Part shown: piece by piece, positions 62,617 through 64,000 of the stretch | How the letters are laid out: each line of letters begins with the position of its first letter | How positions within the stretch are numbered: the stretch's first letter is position 1 | From: Gammaproteobacteria bacterium | Lineage (GTDB): Bacteria; Pseudomonadota; Gammaproteobacteria; Steroidobacterales; Woeseiaceae | DNA length: 64,000 bases | NCBI GenBank assembly: GCA_029861535.1 | Contig: JAOTZC010000010.1 | Location: 1-64,000 of the forward strand | Reading direction: 5' to 3' | Notes under the pieces: generated by a model | What the model was told of the DNA's origin: nothing | Seen by the model: only the letters and a program-made list of their open reading frames with translations | Databases searched by the model: none | Program-made: the position numbers and the translations under genes

Positions 62617-62667
62617 CCATTCGGGTAATATCGGTGCGAAAGGCCGCTAATGACCCAAAGCGGACGT
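62617..62667. repeat. Dispersed degenerate repeat, copy 1
   Basis: Begins CCGAAAGCCGCCATTC and ends AATGAC-N5-GCGGACGT. The same two blocks in the same order, with 14 of 16 identical bases in the first and longer spacing before the second, recur at 63507-63575. The pair flanks the riboswitch-controlled secreted-protein gene. Sequences of this style are common as scattered repeats in proteobacterial genomes; no mobility gene is attached. Confidence 0.55.
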
Positions 62668-62740
62668 GAATCGAAATACGCTTTCGTACTTCGTCTTGAC
62701 AATTATCATGGCACCCTCGTGTCTCGCGATGTAGTTTTAC

Positions 62741-62858
62741 TACCGTGTGACAAAGGCAAACCTGACCAAAGTCAGGGACGCAAAGCCACGGGTCCTCGCT
62801 TCCTCCGAGAAGCCATAATCGACTCCCCGAAGGACCCAAGATCGCCGGGCTGCCGAGT
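62741..62858 (+). ncRNA. c-di-GMP-I (GEMM-I) riboswitch
   Basis: The core reads GTGACAAAGGCAAACC, P2 CCTGAC-CAAA-GTCAGG, GGGACGCAAAGCC, then P3 GGGTCCT (62790-62796) pairing with AGGACCC (62831-62837), and GCCGGGCTGCCGA. This reproduces the GEMM-I consensus almost letter for letter. By hand alignment to the Vc2 aptamer the G20 and A47 positions are kept, which favours c-di-GMP over cGAMP. It ends about 44 bp before the ATG of a secreted protein, and a dyad lies between. Confidence 0.9.
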
Positions 62859-62872
62859 GATCGTCCGATCAC
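62857..62872 (+). promoter_or_regulatory. Hairpin in the riboswitch expression platform
   Basis: GTGATC-GTCC-GATCAC, which can extend by one G-C pair, directly follows the aptamer and precedes the AGGAGA Shine-Dalgarno at 62889-62894. No T-run follows, so regulation by translation is more likely than by termination. Confidence 0.55.
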
Positions 62873-62901
62873 GATCCAATCAAGCCAAGAGGAGACATGC
62901 C

Positions 62902-63408
62902 ATGAAGCTTCCAGTAGTTATTGCGATATGTGTAGGCCTTATTTTGTCGGGGGCTGCCCAGTCGGGTGAGATTAAGTACAACCAGCGGTTCTCCGGTGTG
63001 GGTTACTCAACCAGCATCGATACGAATGATGATGGGCTCTTCGCCAGTGCCTTCACCTTTCAGTCCAAAGGGAGTCCTGGCAAATCGACGACTCAGTCTG
63101 TGGGAGAGTTCAAACCCATGTTGCCCGGCGCCGGTTGCGACCTCCAATCCGAACTCGTGCAACAGAGCTTTGTCTCGACGTTCAAAGACGGCTCCATGCT
63201 CTTCCACGTAACCACAGCCGCACAAACCTGCATAACCTTCTTGCCCTTCAGTTTTACTGGGCACCTAGAGGGAACCATCACCGGCGGCACCGGACGTTTC
63301 GACGGAGCGACCGGCACGTGGACAACTGAGTTCGAAGCCTGGGCAGTTGGTGAGACTGTGAGTGCCGCGATTGGAACCACCAAAGGGACAATAATCGTTC
63401 CTGATTGA
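62902..63408 (+). CDS. Small secreted protein under c-di-GMP riboswitch control
   Basis: 168 aa from ATG 62902, with AGGAGA 8 nt upstream; the track's earlier start lies upstream of the aptamer. Signal peptide KLPVVIAICVGLILSGAAQSG. The mature domain is beta-rich, with glycine-threonine repeats near its end (GHLEGTITGGTGRFDGATGTWTTEFEAWAVG). This resembles the allene-oxide-cyclase-like barrels seen in some secreted hypothetical proteins, where a G-TGRF motif is common. Two cysteines (GCDLQ, TCITF) may form a disulfide. Possible matrix or adhesion role, given the riboswitch; unproven. Confidence 0.8.
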   Translation: MKLPVVIAICVGLILSGAAQSGEIKYNQRFSGVGYSTSIDTNDDGLFASAFTFQSKGSPGKSTTQSVGEFKPMLPGAGCDLQSELVQQSFVSTFKDGSMLFHVTTAAQTCITFLPFSFTGHLEGTITGGTGRFDGATGTWTTEFEAWAVGETVSAAIGTTKGTIIVPD

Positions 63409-63766
63409 GCGGGCAGAGACGGATAACTTAAATCAGCAACTCGCTTGTGAAGTAAACTCTGAAAAGGCCCGCTCTCGTGACGGCGTCTTTCTATGGCCGC
63501 TTCTGGCCGAAAGCTGCCGTTCGATTTCTGTGATTTTGCGCTGGTTGAATGACGGCTATTAGGGAATGCGGACGTTCGTGTAATGAATATAGAGCGCAGC
63601 TCGGAGTGGGGCGCTCCACACAAGTCGCCAGACGTCTCGATCAGGGTTCAGCCTCAAAACGATGTGTGAGTGTCCCAGTAGACTCCGGCATCTCGCGTCG
63701 AATAAATCTTACGTGTATTGACATAATGTGGAACACGCTGTCTCCACGTTGTCTAAACTTATTGTT
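63409..63766. other. 358-bp intergenic region
   Basis: Contains the second copy of the dispersed repeat (63507-63575) and little else. TTGACA at 63718-63723 is a good -35 hexamer upstream of the last gene, but no matching -10 stands 16-18 bp downstream. The track frames here are short and unsupported. Confidence 0.45.
63507..63575. repeat. Dispersed degenerate repeat, copy 2
   Basis: Begins CCGAAAGCTGCCGTTC, holds AATGAC in the middle and ends GCGGACGT, matching the copy at 62617-62667 in block order and orientation. The two copies lie on either side of the riboswitch and its gene, about 890 bp apart. No target-site duplication could be identified. Confidence 0.55.
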
Positions 63767-64000
63767 ATGTACAGAACGACCGTGTTGGCGATCTTGCTCT
63801 TATCCACCGGGGCTGCGGATGCCTACGGTTCCCTGCGTTGTAAAGGTCGCCTCATCGACGTCGGCGCGAGCGCCGCGGAAGTTATGGCGCTCTGCGGCGA
63901 ACCCGCCAAGCGCTTCGTCACTCAAGTCCCCGTACGCGCCGGCGTACTGAGCGGCTTTACGCGGTTCGCTGGATTCGCGACATCCGAGCAATGGATCTAC
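63767..64000 (+). CDS. DUF2845-like secreted protein, truncated by window end
   Basis: 78 codons open to the window edge, not in the ORF track. Signal peptide YRTTVLAILLLSTGAADAYG is followed by SLRCKGRLIDVGASAAEVMALCGEPAKR and EQWIY, the pattern of DUF2845-type small periplasmic proteins, in which two cysteines and a CGEP-type turn are conserved. The function of the family is unknown. The C-terminus is missing. Confidence 0.65.
   Translation, partial: MYRTTVLAILLLSTGAADAYGSLRCKGRLIDVGASAAEVMALCGEPAKRFVTQVPVRAGVLSGFTRFAGFATSEQWIY

Noticed and set aside
63718-63766. Sigma-70 promoter for the last gene
   Set aside because: TTGACA is good but no acceptable -10 hexamer lies at 16-18 bp spacing.

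Overview
The window reads as the chromosome of a free-living, probably marine gammaproteobacterium. The evidence is a fabD-fabG-acpP-fabF-mltG-tmk-holB-pilZ block, a type II secretion operon, YdbH/YnbE/YdbL, a FadJ-type beta-oxidation protein and moderate GC. I cannot name the genus; a Woeseia-like lineage is only a guess. No rRNA, tRNA, CRISPR array, transposase or prophage gene was seen. Start codons are often TTG or GTG, and neighbouring genes often overlap as TTGA or ATGA.

Layout. (1) 0-8.7 kb: a 49-bp tandem repeat, a class III CoA-transferase, an AlaA-type aminotransferase and an AddB/AddA-like nuclease-helicase pair. (2) 8.7-14.9 kb: gspG-H-I-J-K-L-M-N on the minus strand without gspC-F, with a rhombosortase gene divergent from gspG. 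(3) 15-21.5 kb: fatty-acid synthesis genes, then mltG, tmk, holB and pilZ; plsX, fabH and pabC are absent. (4) 21.5-27.1 kb: a double cyclic-nucleotide/rhodanese protein, a beta-oxidation multienzyme, an endonuclease/exonuclease/phosphatase-fold protein, a TIR-like protein and a glycerophosphodiesterase. (5) 27.2-38.3 kb: accessory region with an MbnP/MbnH (copper protein plus di-haem enzyme) pair, a Coq4-like protein, a degenerate ExeA-type ATPase fused to FHA, several secreted or membrane orphans, and an uncharacterised membrane-protein/VWA-lipoprotein operon whose start codon lies at the end of a c-di-GMP-I (GEMM-I)-like aptamer.

(6) 38.5-58.5 kb: what looks like a stress or dormancy island. 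It holds an orphan ParB, a B12-dependent ribonucleotide reductase, a second-type FtsH, a glycine-zipper lipoprotein, two GH130 phosphorylases with two glycosyltransferases, the ydbH operon, archease-rtcB RNA repair, a ribosome-hibernation factor fused to a cold-shock domain, a CBS protein and a nicotinamidase/nicotinate phosphoribosyltransferase pair for NAD salvage. (7) 58.5-64 kb: a giant FG-GAP/VWA surface protein, then a low-density region in which a clear c-di-GMP-I riboswitch precedes a small secreted protein. That locus is bracketed by two copies of a degenerate dispersed repeat, and a truncated DUF2845-like gene closes the window.

The most notable observations are the two c-di-GMP riboswitch candidates with identical core geometry, the riboswitch-controlled membrane/VWA pair, the MbnP/MbnH pair, and the composite stress island.
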